NCBI RefSeq assembly: GCF_030317205.1
Contig: NZ_JASZYB010000004.1
Coordinates: 248,001-312,000 of the forward strand
Reading direction: 5' to 3'
DNA length: 64,000 nucleotides
From: Variovorax sp. J2L1-78
GTDB lineage: Bacteria > Pseudomonadota > Gammaproteobacteria > Burkholderiales > Burkholderiaceae_C
The position numbers were made by a program, and so were the translations under genes. Under the pieces are notes generated by a model that was not told the origin of the DNA, did no database searches, and was given only the letters and a program-made list of their open reading frames with translations. How positions within the stretch are numbered: position 1 is the first letter of the stretch; every line of letters starts with the position of its first letter. Below are positions 18,065 through 26,779 of this stretch, one piece after another.

Positions 18065-19033
18065 ATGACCGACACCTCGGAATTCACCGTGCGCGTCGCG
18101 CGCAAGACGCCGGAAGCGATCGACATCTGCACCTTCGAACTCGTTCGCACCGATGGCCAGGGCCTGCCGGCGTTCTCGGCCGGATCGCACATCGACGTGC
18201 ACCTGCCCTCGGGCCTGACGCGGCAGTATTCGCTGTGCAACGACGCCACCGAAAATCACCGCTACCTGATCGGTGTGCTGCGCGACCCGGCCTCGCGCGG
18301 GGGCTCGCGCGCCATGCACGACGAGATCGAGGAAGGCATGACGCTGCGCATCAGCGCGCCGAAGAACCACTTCCCGATCGCCAGCGACGCCTCGCACAGC
18401 CTCCTTCTCGCGGGCGGGATCGGCGTGACGCCCATCCTCTGCATGGCCGAACGCATGGCCGCCATCGGTCACCCGTTCGAGATGCACTACTGCACCCGAT
18501 CGCCCGAGCGCACCGCCTTTCGCCAGCGCATCGCCGATGCAGCCTTCGCCCCGCAGGTCACGCTCCATTTCGACGACGGCGCGGCCGAACAGAAGCTGGC
18601 CATCGAGCCGATCCTGCGCGCCATGCCCGACCAGACGCACCTGTATGTATGCGGCCCCAAGGGGTTCATGGACTGGGTGTTGGCCAGCGCCCGCGCCGCG
18701 GGCTGGCCCGAGACGCGGTTGCACTTCGAATTCTTCGGCGCGAGCATCGCACCGTTGGCCACGGATGGCGCTTTCGATGTCCAGATCGCCAGTTCGGGCC
18801 GCGTGATCCACATCCCTGCCGATCGTACGGTCGTGCAGGCCCTCGGCGATGCGGGCGTGGAGGTGCAGGTGTCGTGCGAGCAGGGCGTGTGCGGAACCTG
18901 CCTCACGCGCGTGCTCCAGGGCGAGCCCGATCACAAGGACCTGTATCTCACGCCCGAAGAGCAGGCGGCCAACGACCAGTTCACCCCGTGCTGCTCGCGT
19001 GCGCGCTCGACGCTGCTGGTGCTGGACCTGTAG
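18065..19033 (+). CDS. vanB: Vanillate demethylase reductase subunit (VanB-type)
   Basis: A 322-residue phthalate dioxygenase reductase-type electron carrier. It has an N-terminal FMN domain with RQYSLCN, a middle NAD domain with LLLAGGIGVTPILCMAE and YVCGPKGFMDWVL, and a C-terminal plant-type [2Fe-2S] domain with cysteines in CEQGVCGTCLTRVL and a final CC. It passes electrons from NADH to the Rieske subunit encoded just upstream. ATG at 18065 is preferred over a GTG three codons earlier. The MarR gene follows after 92 bases. Confidence 0.9.
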   Translation: MTDTSEFTVRVARKTPEAIDICTFELVRTDGQGLPAFSAGSHIDVHLPSGLTRQYSLCNDATENHRYLIGVLRDPASRGGSRAMHDEIEEGMTLRISAPKNHFPIASDASHSLLLAGGIGVTPILCMAERMAAIGHPFEMHYCTRSPERTAFRQRIADAAFAPQVTLHFDDGAAEQKLAIEPILRAMPDQTHLYVCGPKGFMDWVLASARAAGWPETRLHFEFFGASIAPLATDGAFDVQIASSGRVIHIPADRTVVQALGDAGVEVQVSCEQGVCGTCLTRVLQGEPDHKDLYLTPEEQAANDQFTPCCSRARSTLLVLDL

Positions 19034-19125
19034 CGCACAGGCCAGGACCACCACCATCGCCGTGCCGGCGTGGCCGTGGGAGAGAATCGCTCGGCTTCTT
19101 CTTCGCCATCGCCGGTCCATTGCGC

Positions 19126-19629
19126 ATGCCACATCCGCCGCACGATCCCTCCCTCATCGACCTCCACGACCAGCCGGGCCATCTGATCCGGCGTGCGCAC
19201 CAGATCTCAGTTTCGGTGTTCCTGGACGTCGTGGGCCGCGAGGTCACGCCGATCCAGTACGCCGTGCTGAAGGTGCTTGGCGAGAAGCCGGGCATCGATC
19301 AGCTCACCCTCGCCCAGGAGGTGGCCATCGACACCTCGTCGTGCGCCGACATCGCGGCGCGGCTGGAAGCCAAGGGATGGATTTCACGCAGCGTGGGCGT
19401 GCGGGGACGGCGGCGTCTCGAGTTGACGACGGCAGGCGAGGCGCTGCTCGACAGCCTGAAGTCGCCCATCCAGACCTTGCAGGCCACGCTGCTCCATGGC
19501 CTCAGCGCCCAGGAGAGCGCGGACCTGCTGAACCTGTTGCGCAAGTTCGTCGGTCACAACAACGAGCGAAGCCGGGCACCCCTGCGCCGTGGCGCATCGA
19601 AGGCGATCGTCGGCACGGCGCCGAAATGA
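19126..19629 (+). CDS. MarR family transcriptional regulator
   Basis: A 167-residue winged-helix protein. The DNA-binding core is at about residues 40-105 (ITPIQYAVLKVL-type entry, then the recognition helix around IDTSSCADIAARLEAKGWI and the wing RGRRRLELT). Flanking helices form the dimer interface. It lies after vanAB on the same strand and is the obvious candidate repressor of that operon, acting at the palindrome in the vanA promoter and released by a phenolic acid (inference). MarR control of vanAB differs from the GntR-type VanR best known from other genera; the MarR-type IvaR of Comamonas isovanillate genes is a closer precedent. There is no obvious ribosome binding site at the ATG. 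Confidence 0.85.
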   Translation: MPHPPHDPSLIDLHDQPGHLIRRAHQISVSVFLDVVGREVTPIQYAVLKVLGEKPGIDQLTLAQEVAIDTSSCADIAARLEAKGWISRSVGVRGRRRLELTTAGEALLDSLKSPIQTLQATLLHGLSAQESADLLNLLRKFVGHNNERSRAPLRRGASKAIVGTAPK

Positions 19630-19672
19630 AAAAAGGCCAAGTCGTTCATCGAACAACCTGGCCTTTCGAAAA
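19629..19672 (-). terminator. Rho-independent terminator of ssrA
   Basis: Inverted repeat AAAGGCCA / TGGCCTTT with internal pairing (GTCGTTC / GAACAAC) forming one long hairpin. It is followed on the minus strand by a run of T immediately after the tmRNA 3' end. It also lies just after the MarR stop on the plus strand and could serve both genes. Confidence 0.8.
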
Positions 19673-20059
19673 TGGTGGAGCTGGGGGGATTTGAACCCCC
19701 GTCCGCAAGCCTTCTTCGCACAGATCTACATGTTTAGCGGTCTGATTTGGATCTCGCTTCCGGAGTCGCGCAGTCGCACGCTAAACCGGACGCCAGTGCC
19801 CTATTTTCTCGTCCCGACCCAAGGCACCCGGATCGAAACCAGCCCATGTAATTATCCTTGCAGCCGGGAGGTGTCAGATTGCTCCTTCACCCCCTTGCCC
19901 AGCCCATCGGCCAACTGTTGCAAGGCTCACTGGCAATTAAGCAGCGAGTGCGAAACGTTCGTCGTTTGCAGTTAGTTTGTTTGAATCTGTTTTACGAGCG
20001 CATTCAGCTCGACATGCACCGCTGCGATTCCGAACCCACGTCGAAACCAGTGCAGCCCC
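19673..20059 (-). ncRNA. ssrA: Transfer-messenger RNA (tmRNA)
   Basis: A 387-base one-piece tmRNA. The 5' end GGGGCTGCACTGGTTTCGACG pairs with the 3' CAGCTCC-ACCA, giving a 7-bp acceptor stem that includes the G3-U pair used for alanylation. The T arm GGGGGTTCAAATCCCCC is intact, and CCA is encoded. The tag reading frame (19969 down to 19937) encodes ANDERFALAA followed by TAA, a typical beta-proteobacterial degradation tag. It rescues ribosomes stalled on broken messages. It accounts for the whole gap between the MarR gene and gph. Confidence 0.97.
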
Positions 20060-20068
20060 AAGCGACTT

Positions 20069-20095
20069 ATTTTAGGCCGTATTCAGCCATTGCAA
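20069..20095 (-). promoter_or_regulatory. Candidate ssrA promoter
   Basis: On the minus strand TTGCAA (-35, 20090-20095) and TAAAAT (-10, 20069-20074) are separated by 15 bases, shorter than ideal. The mature 5' end lies 9 bases beyond the -10, leaving room for a short RNase P-trimmed leader. The element sits inside the last codons of gph. Confidence 0.4.
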
Positions 20096-20740
20096 GAGCG
20101 CCGCAGGAGAATCAATCGCGCCATCGGCCCGCCACAGCGCCGCGTCCGCCGTGGCCCCCATGTAACCGTAGGTCGCCGCGACGGTCCGCATGCCGGCGGC
20201 GCGTCCCGCGATGATGTCGCGCTCGTCATCACCGACGTAGACGCAGCGTGCCGGGTCGAGTTCGAGGCGGCGGGCCGCCTCGAACAGCGGTTCGGGATGC
20301 GGCTTGGAAAACGGCGTGGTGTCGCCGCTGACCACGGCACCGGCGCTCGAGAACACGTCGATCGATCGCACCAGCGGCTCCGTGAAGCGCTTCGATTTGT
20401 TGGTCACGATGCCCCACGCGAGCTGCTGGGTCTGCAGCGACCCGATCAACTCGGCCACACCCTCGAAGACATGCGTGTTCAGCAGCATGCGCGCTTCGTA
20501 GTTGCGAAAGAACTCTTCGCGCAGCGCGGCGAAGTCCGGCATGTCGGGCGTGATGCCGAAGGCGACGCCGAGCATGCCGCGTGCGCCAGCACCGGCCATG
20601 GGCCGGTACTGCGCCAGCGGCAAGGAGGGCAAGCCCCGATCGACACGCATCTTGTCGGCCGCCGCGCCCAGCTCGGGTGCACTGTCGACCAAGGTGCCGT
20701 CGAGATCGAACAGCACCGCGTGGATGGAAGAGACTGCCAT
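20072..20740 (-). CDS. gph: Phosphoglycolate phosphatase
   Basis: A 222-residue HAD-superfamily phosphatase that removes 2-phosphoglycolate formed during DNA repair and oxygenase reactions. Motif I is FDLDGTLVDSAPEL (nucleophile Asp). Motif II is the Thr in IVTNKS. The motif III Lys is in FSKPHPEP, and motif IV is YVGDDERDIIAGRAAGM. A helical cap lies between motifs I and II. The length suits Gph. The ATG overlaps the ubiG TGA by one base (TGATG), so translation is coupled. The 3' end overlaps the probable ssrA promoter. Confidence 0.88.
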   Translation of the reverse strand: MAVSSIHAVLFDLDGTLVDSAPELGAAADKMRVDRGLPSLPLAQYRPMAGAGARGMLGVAFGITPDMPDFAALREEFFRNYEARMLLNTHVFEGVAELIGSLQTQQLAWGIVTNKSKRFTEPLVRSIDVFSSAGAVVSGDTTPFSKPHPEPLFEAARRLELDPARCVYVGDDERDIIAGRAAGMRTVAATYGYMGATADAALWRADGAIDSPAALLQWLNTA

Positions 20741-21450
20741 CAGCCGGGCTTCCGGGTCGCGAACATGTAGTTGACACTGGTGTCTGCGCTCAGCCAGTAG
20801 CGGCGGGTCAGCGGGTTGTGTTCGAGGCCGCGCGTGTGGAGCAAGTCGAGGTCGGCGGCGCGGCAGTAGGCGGCAAGTTCGCTGGGCCGGATCAGCTTCT
20901 GGTACTCGTGGGTCCCGCGGGGCAGCATGCCGAGCACGTACTCCGCCCCGACGATGGCCAGCAGGAAGGCCTTGGCGTTCCGGTTGATGGTCGAGAAGAA
21001 CACCCAGCCGCCCGGCTTGACCAGGTCGGCGCAGGCCTTGACGACCGACGCAGGCTGGGGCACGTGTTCGAGCATTTCCATGCAGGTGACCACGTCGAAG
21101 CTGGCCGGCTGTTCGGCCGCCAGCGCCTCGACGCTGACCTTGCGGTACTTCACGTTCGGTGTCGAGGCCTCGAGCGCATGCAGTTGCGCCACCTTCAACG
21201 CCTTGTCCGCCAGGTCGATGCCCAGGACGTCTGCCCCCTTGCGCGCCATGGAGTCCGCCAGGATGCCGCCTCCGCACCCGACATCGAGGGCGCGCAGTCC
21301 CGCCAAGGGCACCAGGCCGTCGATCCACTCCAGGCGGAGCGGATTGATTTCATGCAGGGGCCTGAATTCGCTGTCGAGGTCCCACCAGCGGTGGGCCAGC
21401 TCGGAAAACTTGGCGAGTTCCGCCGGGTCGGCATTCACGTGTTCTGTCAT
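20740..21450 (-). CDS. ubiG: Ubiquinone biosynthesis O-methyltransferase
   Basis: A 236-residue SAM-dependent methyltransferase catalysing both O-methylations of ubiquinone synthesis. It begins with the UbiG signature NADPAELAKFSELAHRWWD and PLHEINPLRL. The SAM-binding glycine loop is LDVGCGGGILADSMA, and DVVTCMEMLEHVPQP forms motif II. Two in-frame ATGs nine bases apart (21459 and 21450) lack strong ribosome binding sites; I use the inner one. Coupled to gph by a one-base overlap. Confidence 0.95.
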   Translation of the reverse strand: MTEHVNADPAELAKFSELAHRWWDLDSEFRPLHEINPLRLEWIDGLVPLAGLRALDVGCGGGILADSMARKGADVLGIDLADKALKVAQLHALEASTPNVKYRKVSVEALAAEQPASFDVVTCMEMLEHVPQPASVVKACADLVKPGGWVFFSTINRNAKAFLLAIVGAEYVLGMLPRGTHEYQKLIRPSELAAYCRAADLDLLHTRGLEHNPLTRRYWLSADTSVNYMFATRKPG

Positions 21451-21479
21451 GGAAGTCATTATCGAAGAGCCCATAAAAA

Positions 21480-21499
21480 AACCCCGCCGAAGCGGGGTT
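21480..21499 (-). terminator. Rho-independent terminator after the OmpA-domain gene
   Basis: An 8-bp stem AACCCCGC / GCGGGGTT with loop CGAA, followed on the minus strand by seven T. It lies 21 bases beyond the ompA stop and separates it from ubiG. A weaker T run on the other side is not needed because no plus-strand gene ends here. Confidence 0.88.
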
Positions 21500-21520
21500 C
21501 TTGTCGAAGATTCTTACGAA

Positions 21521-22177
21521 TCAACGGTTGGCGCGGGTACCAACAACTTCGATTTCCACGCGGCGGTTCTTGGCGCGGCCTTCGGCGGTCTTGTTGTCCG
21601 CCACAGGTTGCTTCTCGCCCTTGCCTTCGGTGTAGACGCGATTGCGTTCGATACCCTTGGTCACCAGGTAAGCCTTGACGGCTTCTGCACGGCGAACCGA
21701 CAGGCGCTGGTTGTAGGCGTCCGAACCGACCGAGTCGGTGTGACCGACGGCGATGATGACTTCGAGGTTCACGTCACGGATCTTCGACACGAGGTCGTCG
21801 AGCTTGGCGCGGCCTTCAGGCTTCAGAACCGACTTGTCGAAGTCGAAGAAAGCGTCAGCGGCGAAGGTGACCTTCGAAGCAGCGGGCGGTGCCGGCGGCG
21901 CGACCGGAGCAACCGGCGTGCTCGGCGTGGCGACCGTCGCGGGTGCGGCGGGAACCAGGGCGCCATCGCAACCCTTGGCAGCCGTTGCAGGCGTCCAGTT
22001 GGCATCGCGCCAGCACAGTTCGTTCGTGCCGTTCTTCCAGACGAGTTCGCCGGTGCCGTTTTGCCAGTTGTCAATGACGGGACCGCCATTTGCTGCGGTG
22101 ACACGGGTCTGCGCGCCGGCGGCAGTGGCGAGCGCAGCGACTGCAAACATCATCGCCACTTTATTCAGTTTCTTCAT
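21521..22177 (-). CDS. OmpA family outer membrane / peptidoglycan-binding protein
   Basis: A 218-residue protein. It has a signal peptide ending at AAGAQ (residue 23), a short central region with a Cys pair (NELCWRD and KGCDG) and a proline/alanine linker. A C-terminal OmpA peptidoglycan-binding domain follows (about residues 105-215) with GHTDSVGSDAYNQRLSVRRA and AKNRRVEIEV. There is no room for an eight-stranded OmpA barrel, so it is the short form found in Burkholderiales, probably anchoring the outer membrane to peptidoglycan. It is followed by a strong terminator and is divergent from gyrA. The ribosome binding site AGGAGAA is close to the ATG. Confidence 0.9.
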   Translation of the reverse strand: MKKLNKVAMMFAVAALATAAGAQTRVTAANGGPVIDNWQNGTGELVWKNGTNELCWRDANWTPATAAKGCDGALVPAAPATVATPSTPVAPVAPPAPPAASKVTFAADAFFDFDKSVLKPEGRAKLDDLVSKIRDVNLEVIIAVGHTDSVGSDAYNQRLSVRRAEAVKAYLVTKGIERNRVYTEGKGEKQPVADNKTAEGRAKNRRVEIEVVGTRANR

Positions 22178-22400
22178 GGTTCTCCTCTTGGGGAAAAAGC
22201 CGCAGCCGCGCTGCGAATCAAGGACGCTTTAAGTGACCACCACCCAAAACGTTGAGGCGATTGTGCCATAGGGTCTTTGGCAAACAGCCCGCTACAGGTG
22301 CACGAAGCGTAGGACGGCGGCGGAATACGGCGCTTGTGTTGCTGCGGTACGACACCGCCGGGGGCGTAAAATTTCGCTCCTTGCTGTCTGCCTGCTACCC
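22178..22400. other. Divergent intergenic region ompA-like / gyrA
   Basis: A 223-base gap holding promoters for two highly expressed divergent genes. A TAAAAT about 40 bases before gyrA is a possible -10 but lacks a well-spaced -35. I see no riboswitch or palindrome. Confidence 0.35.
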
Positions 22401-25046
22401 ATGACCTCGTTCGCCAAAGAAACACTTCCCATCAGCCTCGAAGAGGAAATGCGTCGCAGCTATCTCGACTACGCCATGAGCGTGATCGTCGGTCGCGCAC
22501 TGCCCGACGCTCGAGACGGCCTGAAGCCGGTGCATCGCCGCGTGCTCTTCGCGATGCACGAACTGAACAACGACTGGAACCGACCGTACAAGAAGTCGGC
22601 ACGTATCGTCGGCGACGTCATCGGCAAGTACCACCCGCACGGCGACCAGTCGGTGTACGACACGATCGTGCGGCTGGCGCAGAACTTCTCGATGCGCCAC
22701 ATGCTGGTCGATGGCCAGGGCAATTTCGGCTCGGTCGACGGCGATATGGCGGCGGCGATGCGCTATACCGAAATTCGGCTATCGAAAATCGCGCACGAAA
22801 TGCTGGGCGATATCGACAAGGAAACCGTCGACTTTCAGGACAATTACGACGGCTCGGAAAAAGAACCGGCCGTGCTGCCCAGCAAATTGCCGAATTTGCT
22901 GGTCAATGGCTCCGGCGGTATCGCCGTGGGCATGGCCACCAATATCCCGCCGCACAACCTGAACGAGGTGGTCGACGCCTGCCTGCACCTGTTGCGGTCC
23001 CCGGACGCCAGCATCGACGAGCTGATGGAGATCATCCCGGCGCCCGACTTCCCCACCGCCGGCATCATCTACGGCATCAACGGCATCAAGGACGGCTACC
23101 GCACCGGCCGCGGCAAGGTGGTGATGCGCGCCAAGTGCCACTTCGAGGACATCGACCGCGGCCAGCGCCAGGCGATCATCGTCGACGAGCTCCCCTACCA
23201 GGTCAACAAGAAGACGCTGCAGGAGCGCATGGCCGAGCTGGTGCACGAGAAGAAGATCGAGGGCATCAGCCACATCCAGGACGAGTCCGACAAGTCGGGC
23301 ATGCGCCTGGTGATCGAACTCAAGCGCGGCGAAGTGCCGGAGGTGGTGCTCAACAACCTGTACAAGCAGACCCAGCTGCAGGACACCTTCGGCATCAACA
23401 TGGTGGCGCTGATCGACGGCCAACCGAAGCTGTGCAACCTGAAGGACCTGATCCAGGTCTTCCTGCAACACCGGCGCGAAGTCGTCACCCGCCGCACCGT
23501 GTTCACGCTGCGCAAGGCGCGCGAACGCGGCCACGTGCTCGAAGGCCTGGCCGTGGCGCTGGCCAACATCGACGACTTCATCGCGATCATCCGCAATGCG
23601 CCGACACCGCCGGTGGCCAAGGCCGAGCTGATGAGCAAGCCCTGGGACAGCAAGCTGGTGCGCGAGATGCTGACCCGCACCCGTGCCGATGGCGGCGTCG
23701 TCAATGCCGACGACTACCGACCCGATGGCCTGGAAAAGGAATTCGGCATGGGCGGCGACGGGCTCTATCGCCTGTCGGAGACGCAGGCCCAGGAAATCCT
23801 GCAGATGCGCCTGCAACGCCTGACCGGCCTCGAGCAGGACAAGATCGTCGCCGAGTACAAAGAGGTGATGGCCGAGATCGACGACCTGCTCGACATCCTG
23901 GCCCGGCCGGAGCGCGTGTCGACCATCATCGGCGACGAACTCACCGTCATCAAGCAGGAGTTCGGCCAGACCAAGCTGGGCGCGCGCCGCAGCCAGGTCG
24001 AGCACAGTGCGTTCGACCTGTCGACCGAAGACCTGATCACACCGACCGACATGGTCGTCACGCTGTCGCACAGCGGTTACATCAAGAGCCAGCCGCTGGG
24101 CGAATACCGGGCACAGAAACGCGGCGGGCGCGGCAAGCAGGCCACGGCGACCAAGGAAGACGACTGGATCGACCAGCTCTTCATCGCCAACACGCACGAC
24201 TACATCCTGTGCTTCTCCAACCGGGGCCGGCTCTACTGGCTCAAGGTATGGGAAGTCCCCGCGGGCTCGCGCGGCTCGCGTGGGCGGCCGATCGTCAACA
24301 TGTTCCCGCTGCAGGAAGGCGAGAAGATCAACGTCGTGCTGGCGCTCACGGGCGACAAGCGCACCTTCCCGTCCGACCAGTACATCTTCATGGCGACCTC
24401 GATGGGCACGGTCAAGAAGACCGCGCTCGACGAGTTCAACAACCCGCGCAAGGGCGGCATCATCGCGGTCAACCTCGACGACGGCGACTACCTCATCGGC
24501 GCGGCGCTGACCGACGGCAAGCACGACGTGATGCTGTTCAGCGACGGTGGCAAGGCGGTGCGCTTCGACGAGGAAGACGTCCGGCCGCTGGGCCGCAATG
24601 CCCGCGGCGTGCGCGGCATGTCACTGGACCCGGGCCAGGGCGTCATCGCCATGCTGGTGGCCGAAGACGAGCAGCAGAGCGTCCTGACTGCGACCGAAAA
24701 CGGTTACGGAAAGCGCACAAGCATTACCGAGTACACCCGGCACGGCCGGGGAACCAAAGGCATGATTGCCATTCAACAGAGTGAGCGCAACGGCAAGGTC
24801 GTCGCAGCGACCCTCGTGCATGCCGACGACGAGATCATGCTGATCACCGACAAGGGGGTGCTGGTGCGCACCCGGGTCGCCGAAATTCGTGAACTCGGTC
24901 GGGCCACCCAGGGCGTCACGCTCATCGGCCTCGATGAAGGCGCCAAACTCAGCGGACTGCAGCGCATCGTCGAAAACGATGCCAACGTCGAACCCGACGC
25001 CGGCAGCGACGACACTTCCACATCTTCAACGGAGAATCCTCAGTGA
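22401..25046 (+). CDS. gyrA: DNA gyrase subunit A
   Basis: An 881-residue type II topoisomerase subunit that cuts and rejoins DNA to introduce negative supercoils with GyrB. It has the winged-helix region with the catalytic Tyr122 (AAMRYTEIRL), the tower and coiled-coil regions, and a C-terminal six-bladed pinwheel with GyrA-box-like QKRGGRGKQ. In the quinolone-resistance region it reads HPHGDQSVYD, so the position equivalent to E. coli Ser83 is Gln83, while Asp87 is kept. It heads the rightward housekeeping run; the next gene starts by GTG overlapping its stop. Confidence 0.98.
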   Translation: MTSFAKETLPISLEEEMRRSYLDYAMSVIVGRALPDARDGLKPVHRRVLFAMHELNNDWNRPYKKSARIVGDVIGKYHPHGDQSVYDTIVRLAQNFSMRHMLVDGQGNFGSVDGDMAAAMRYTEIRLSKIAHEMLGDIDKETVDFQDNYDGSEKEPAVLPSKLPNLLVNGSGGIAVGMATNIPPHNLNEVVDACLHLLRSPDASIDELMEIIPAPDFPTAGIIYGINGIKDGYRTGRGKVVMRAKCHFEDIDRGQRQAIIVDELPYQVNKKTLQERMAELVHEKKIEGISHIQDESDKSGMRLVIELKRGEVPEVVLNNLYKQTQLQDTFGINMVALIDGQPKLCNLKDLIQVFLQHRREVVTRRTVFTLRKARERGHVLEGLAVALANIDDFIAIIRNAPTPPVAKAELMSKPWDSKLVREMLTRTRADGGVVNADDYRPDGLEKEFGMGGDGLYRLSETQAQEILQMRLQRLTGLEQDKIVAEYKEVMAEIDDLLDILARPERVSTIIGDELTVIKQEFGQTKLGARRSQVEHSAFDLSTEDLITPTDMVVTLSHSGYIKSQPLGEYRAQKRGGRGKQATATKEDDWIDQLFIANTHDYILCFSNRGRLYWLKVWEVPAGSRGSRGRPIVNMFPLQEGEKINVVLALTGDKRTFPSDQYIFMATSMGTVKKTALDEFNNPRKGGIIAVNLDDGDYLIGAALTDGKHDVMLFSDGGKAVRFDEEDVRPLGRNARGVRGMSLDPGQGVIAMLVAEDEQQSVLTATENGYGKRTSITEYTRHGRGTKGMIAIQQSERNGKVVAATLVHADDEIMLITDKGVLVRTRVAEIRELGRATQGVTLIGLDEGAKLSGLQRIVENDANVEPDAGSDDTSTSSTENPQ

Positions 25047-25633
25047 AAAATTTCAAGCTTGCGGTCCTGACGGTCGCACTGGCAACCAGTTCGCTCGCCA
25101 TGGCTCAAGACAAGGCCGCGCTCGTCAAGCAGCTGCTCGACGTCCAGCGTCCGGCCGTCGAGGGCATGGCGCGCCTGCTGGTCAACGACTCGGTAGCCCC
25201 CATCCTCCAGGCCGGCAGCGAATACCTGCAGACCCAGGTGCCGGCCGAGAAGCGTGAAGCGCTCGGCAAAGCCGCCGAAGCCGAGGTCCAGAAGTACGTC
25301 CAGGAAGCCTTCCCGATCGTGCGCGACAAGGCCATCCAGCTGGCGCCGACCACCGTCGGCCCGCTGCTGGAGCAGAACTTCAATGAAGACGAGCTGAAGC
25401 AGCTCGTCGCCTGGCTCAGCTCGCCGCTGAACAAGAAGTTCTCGGACCTGAACCCGCAGCTGGGCAATGCGCTGACCCAGAAGCTGGTGGCCGATGTGCG
25501 TCCCACGATCGACCCCAAGCTCCAGGCCCTCAACGTGAGCGTGGCCAAGGCCCTGGGCGCTCCGACCAATGGCCAGCCGCCTGCGGCACAGCAACCGGCC
25601 AAGCCAGCGGCCAAAGCGCCCGCCAAGAAGTGA
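25043..25633 (+). CDS. DUF2059 family periplasmic protein
   Basis: A 196-residue protein starting at a GTG that overlaps the gyrA stop (GTGA). Signal peptide MKNFKLAVLTVALATSSLAMA is followed by an all-helical DUF2059 domain (about residues 25-165) and an alanine/lysine/proline-rich tail. The family is common between gyrA and serC in beta-proteobacteria; its function is unknown. Its stop overlaps the GTG start of serC, so three genes are linked by stop/start overlaps. Confidence 0.85.
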   Translation: MKNFKLAVLTVALATSSLAMAQDKAALVKQLLDVQRPAVEGMARLLVNDSVAPILQAGSEYLQTQVPAEKREALGKAAEAEVQKYVQEAFPIVRDKAIQLAPTTVGPLLEQNFNEDELKQLVAWLSSPLNKKFSDLNPQLGNALTQKLVADVRPTIDPKLQALNVSVAKALGAPTNGQPPAAQQPAKPAAKAPAKK

Positions 25634-26754
25634 CGGACGCGGCGGTGGGCGCCCGCCCGTACAACTTCTCCGCCGGCCCCGCGGCCATGCCCGAAGCCGT
25701 GCTCCGGCGCGCGGCCGCCGAAATGCTCGACTGGCATGGCAGCGGCATGGGCGTGATGGAGATGAGCCACCGCGGCAAGGAGTTCGGCGCCATCGCCACC
25801 AAGGCCGAAGCCGACCTGCGCACGCTGCTCGCCATTCCCGCCAACTTCCACATCCTGTTCATGCAGGGTGGCGGCCTGGGCGAGAACGCCATCGTGCCGA
25901 TGAACCTGTCGCGCGGCACCATCGCCGACTTCGTCATCACCGGCAGCTGGAGCATCAAGTCGCAGAAGGAAGCGCAACGTTACTGCGATGCGCGCATCGT
26001 CGCGAGCAACGCCGACGGCAAGCACACGCGGCTGCCGGATCCGTCGACCTGGCAGCTGACGCCCGGCGCCTCGTACGTGCACCTGTGCACCAACGAAACC
26101 ATCAACGGCCTCGAATTCCAGGAACTGCCCGATCTGGCGGCCCTCGGCAGCGACGCGCCGCTGGTGATCGACTTCTCCTCCCACGTGGCGTCGCGCGCCG
26201 TGGACTGGCGCCGTGTCGGCCTGGCCTTCGGCGGCGCGCAGAAGAACCTCGGCCCCGCTGGCCTGACCATCGTGGTGGTGCGCGACGACCTCCTGGGCCG
26301 CGCCCTCGAGATCTGCCCGAGCGCCTTCAACTACAAGACGGTCGCCGACAACCAGTCGATGTACAACACGCCGCCGACCTGGGGCATCTATGTGGCCGGC
26401 CTGACCTTCGACTGGCTGCTGCAGCAGCGCGAAGGCGAGCTGACCGGCGTGGCGGCCATGGAGCAGCGCAACATCGCCAAGGCGGCGCTGCTCTACGGCT
26501 TCATCGACGGCTCGGCCTTCTACGAGAACCGGATCGACCCGGCCTGCCGTTCGCGGATGAACGTCCCGTTCTTCCTGCGCGACGAGCGCCGCAACGACGC
26601 CTTCCTGGCGGGCGCGCGGGACGCTGGACTGCTGCAGCTCAAGGGCCACAAGTCCGTGGGCGGCATGCGCGCCAGCATCTACAACGCCATGCCGATCGAG
26701 GGGGTTCAGGCGCTGGTGGCCTACATGCGAGAATTCGAGCGGTCGCAGGCCTGA
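25630..26754 (+). CDS. serC: Phosphoserine aminotransferase
   Basis: A 374-residue PLP enzyme of serine and pyridoxal phosphate synthesis that converts 3-phosphohydroxypyruvate to phosphoserine. It starts RPYNFSAGPAAMPEAVL, the SerC signature. The PLP lysine is in FGGAQKNLGPAGLT, and later comes KGHKSVGGMRASIYNAMP. The length suits the bacterial enzyme. The GTG start at 25630 overlaps the previous stop by four bases (GTGA). pheA follows after 25 bases. Confidence 0.96.
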   Translation: MTDAAVGARPYNFSAGPAAMPEAVLRRAAAEMLDWHGSGMGVMEMSHRGKEFGAIATKAEADLRTLLAIPANFHILFMQGGGLGENAIVPMNLSRGTIADFVITGSWSIKSQKEAQRYCDARIVASNADGKHTRLPDPSTWQLTPGASYVHLCTNETINGLEFQELPDLAALGSDAPLVIDFSSHVASRAVDWRRVGLAFGGAQKNLGPAGLTIVVVRDDLLGRALEICPSAFNYKTVADNQSMYNTPPTWGIYVAGLTFDWLLQQREGELTGVAAMEQRNIAKAALLYGFIDGSAFYENRIDPACRSRMNVPFFLRDERRNDAFLAGARDAGLLQLKGHKSVGGMRASIYNAMPIEGVQALVAYMREFERSQA

Positions 26755-26779
26755 GGCCCGCCCGTTTTTTTCTCGCACG

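Noticed and set aside
19673..19710. A tRNA gene suggested by GGGGGATTTGAACCCCC and the following arm
   Set aside because: It is the T arm and acceptor end of the tmRNA; no anticodon arm is present.
19600..20100. A genomic island inserted at the tmRNA gene
   Set aside because: tmRNA is a frequent integration site, but there is no integrase, duplicated 3' end or compositional break nearby.
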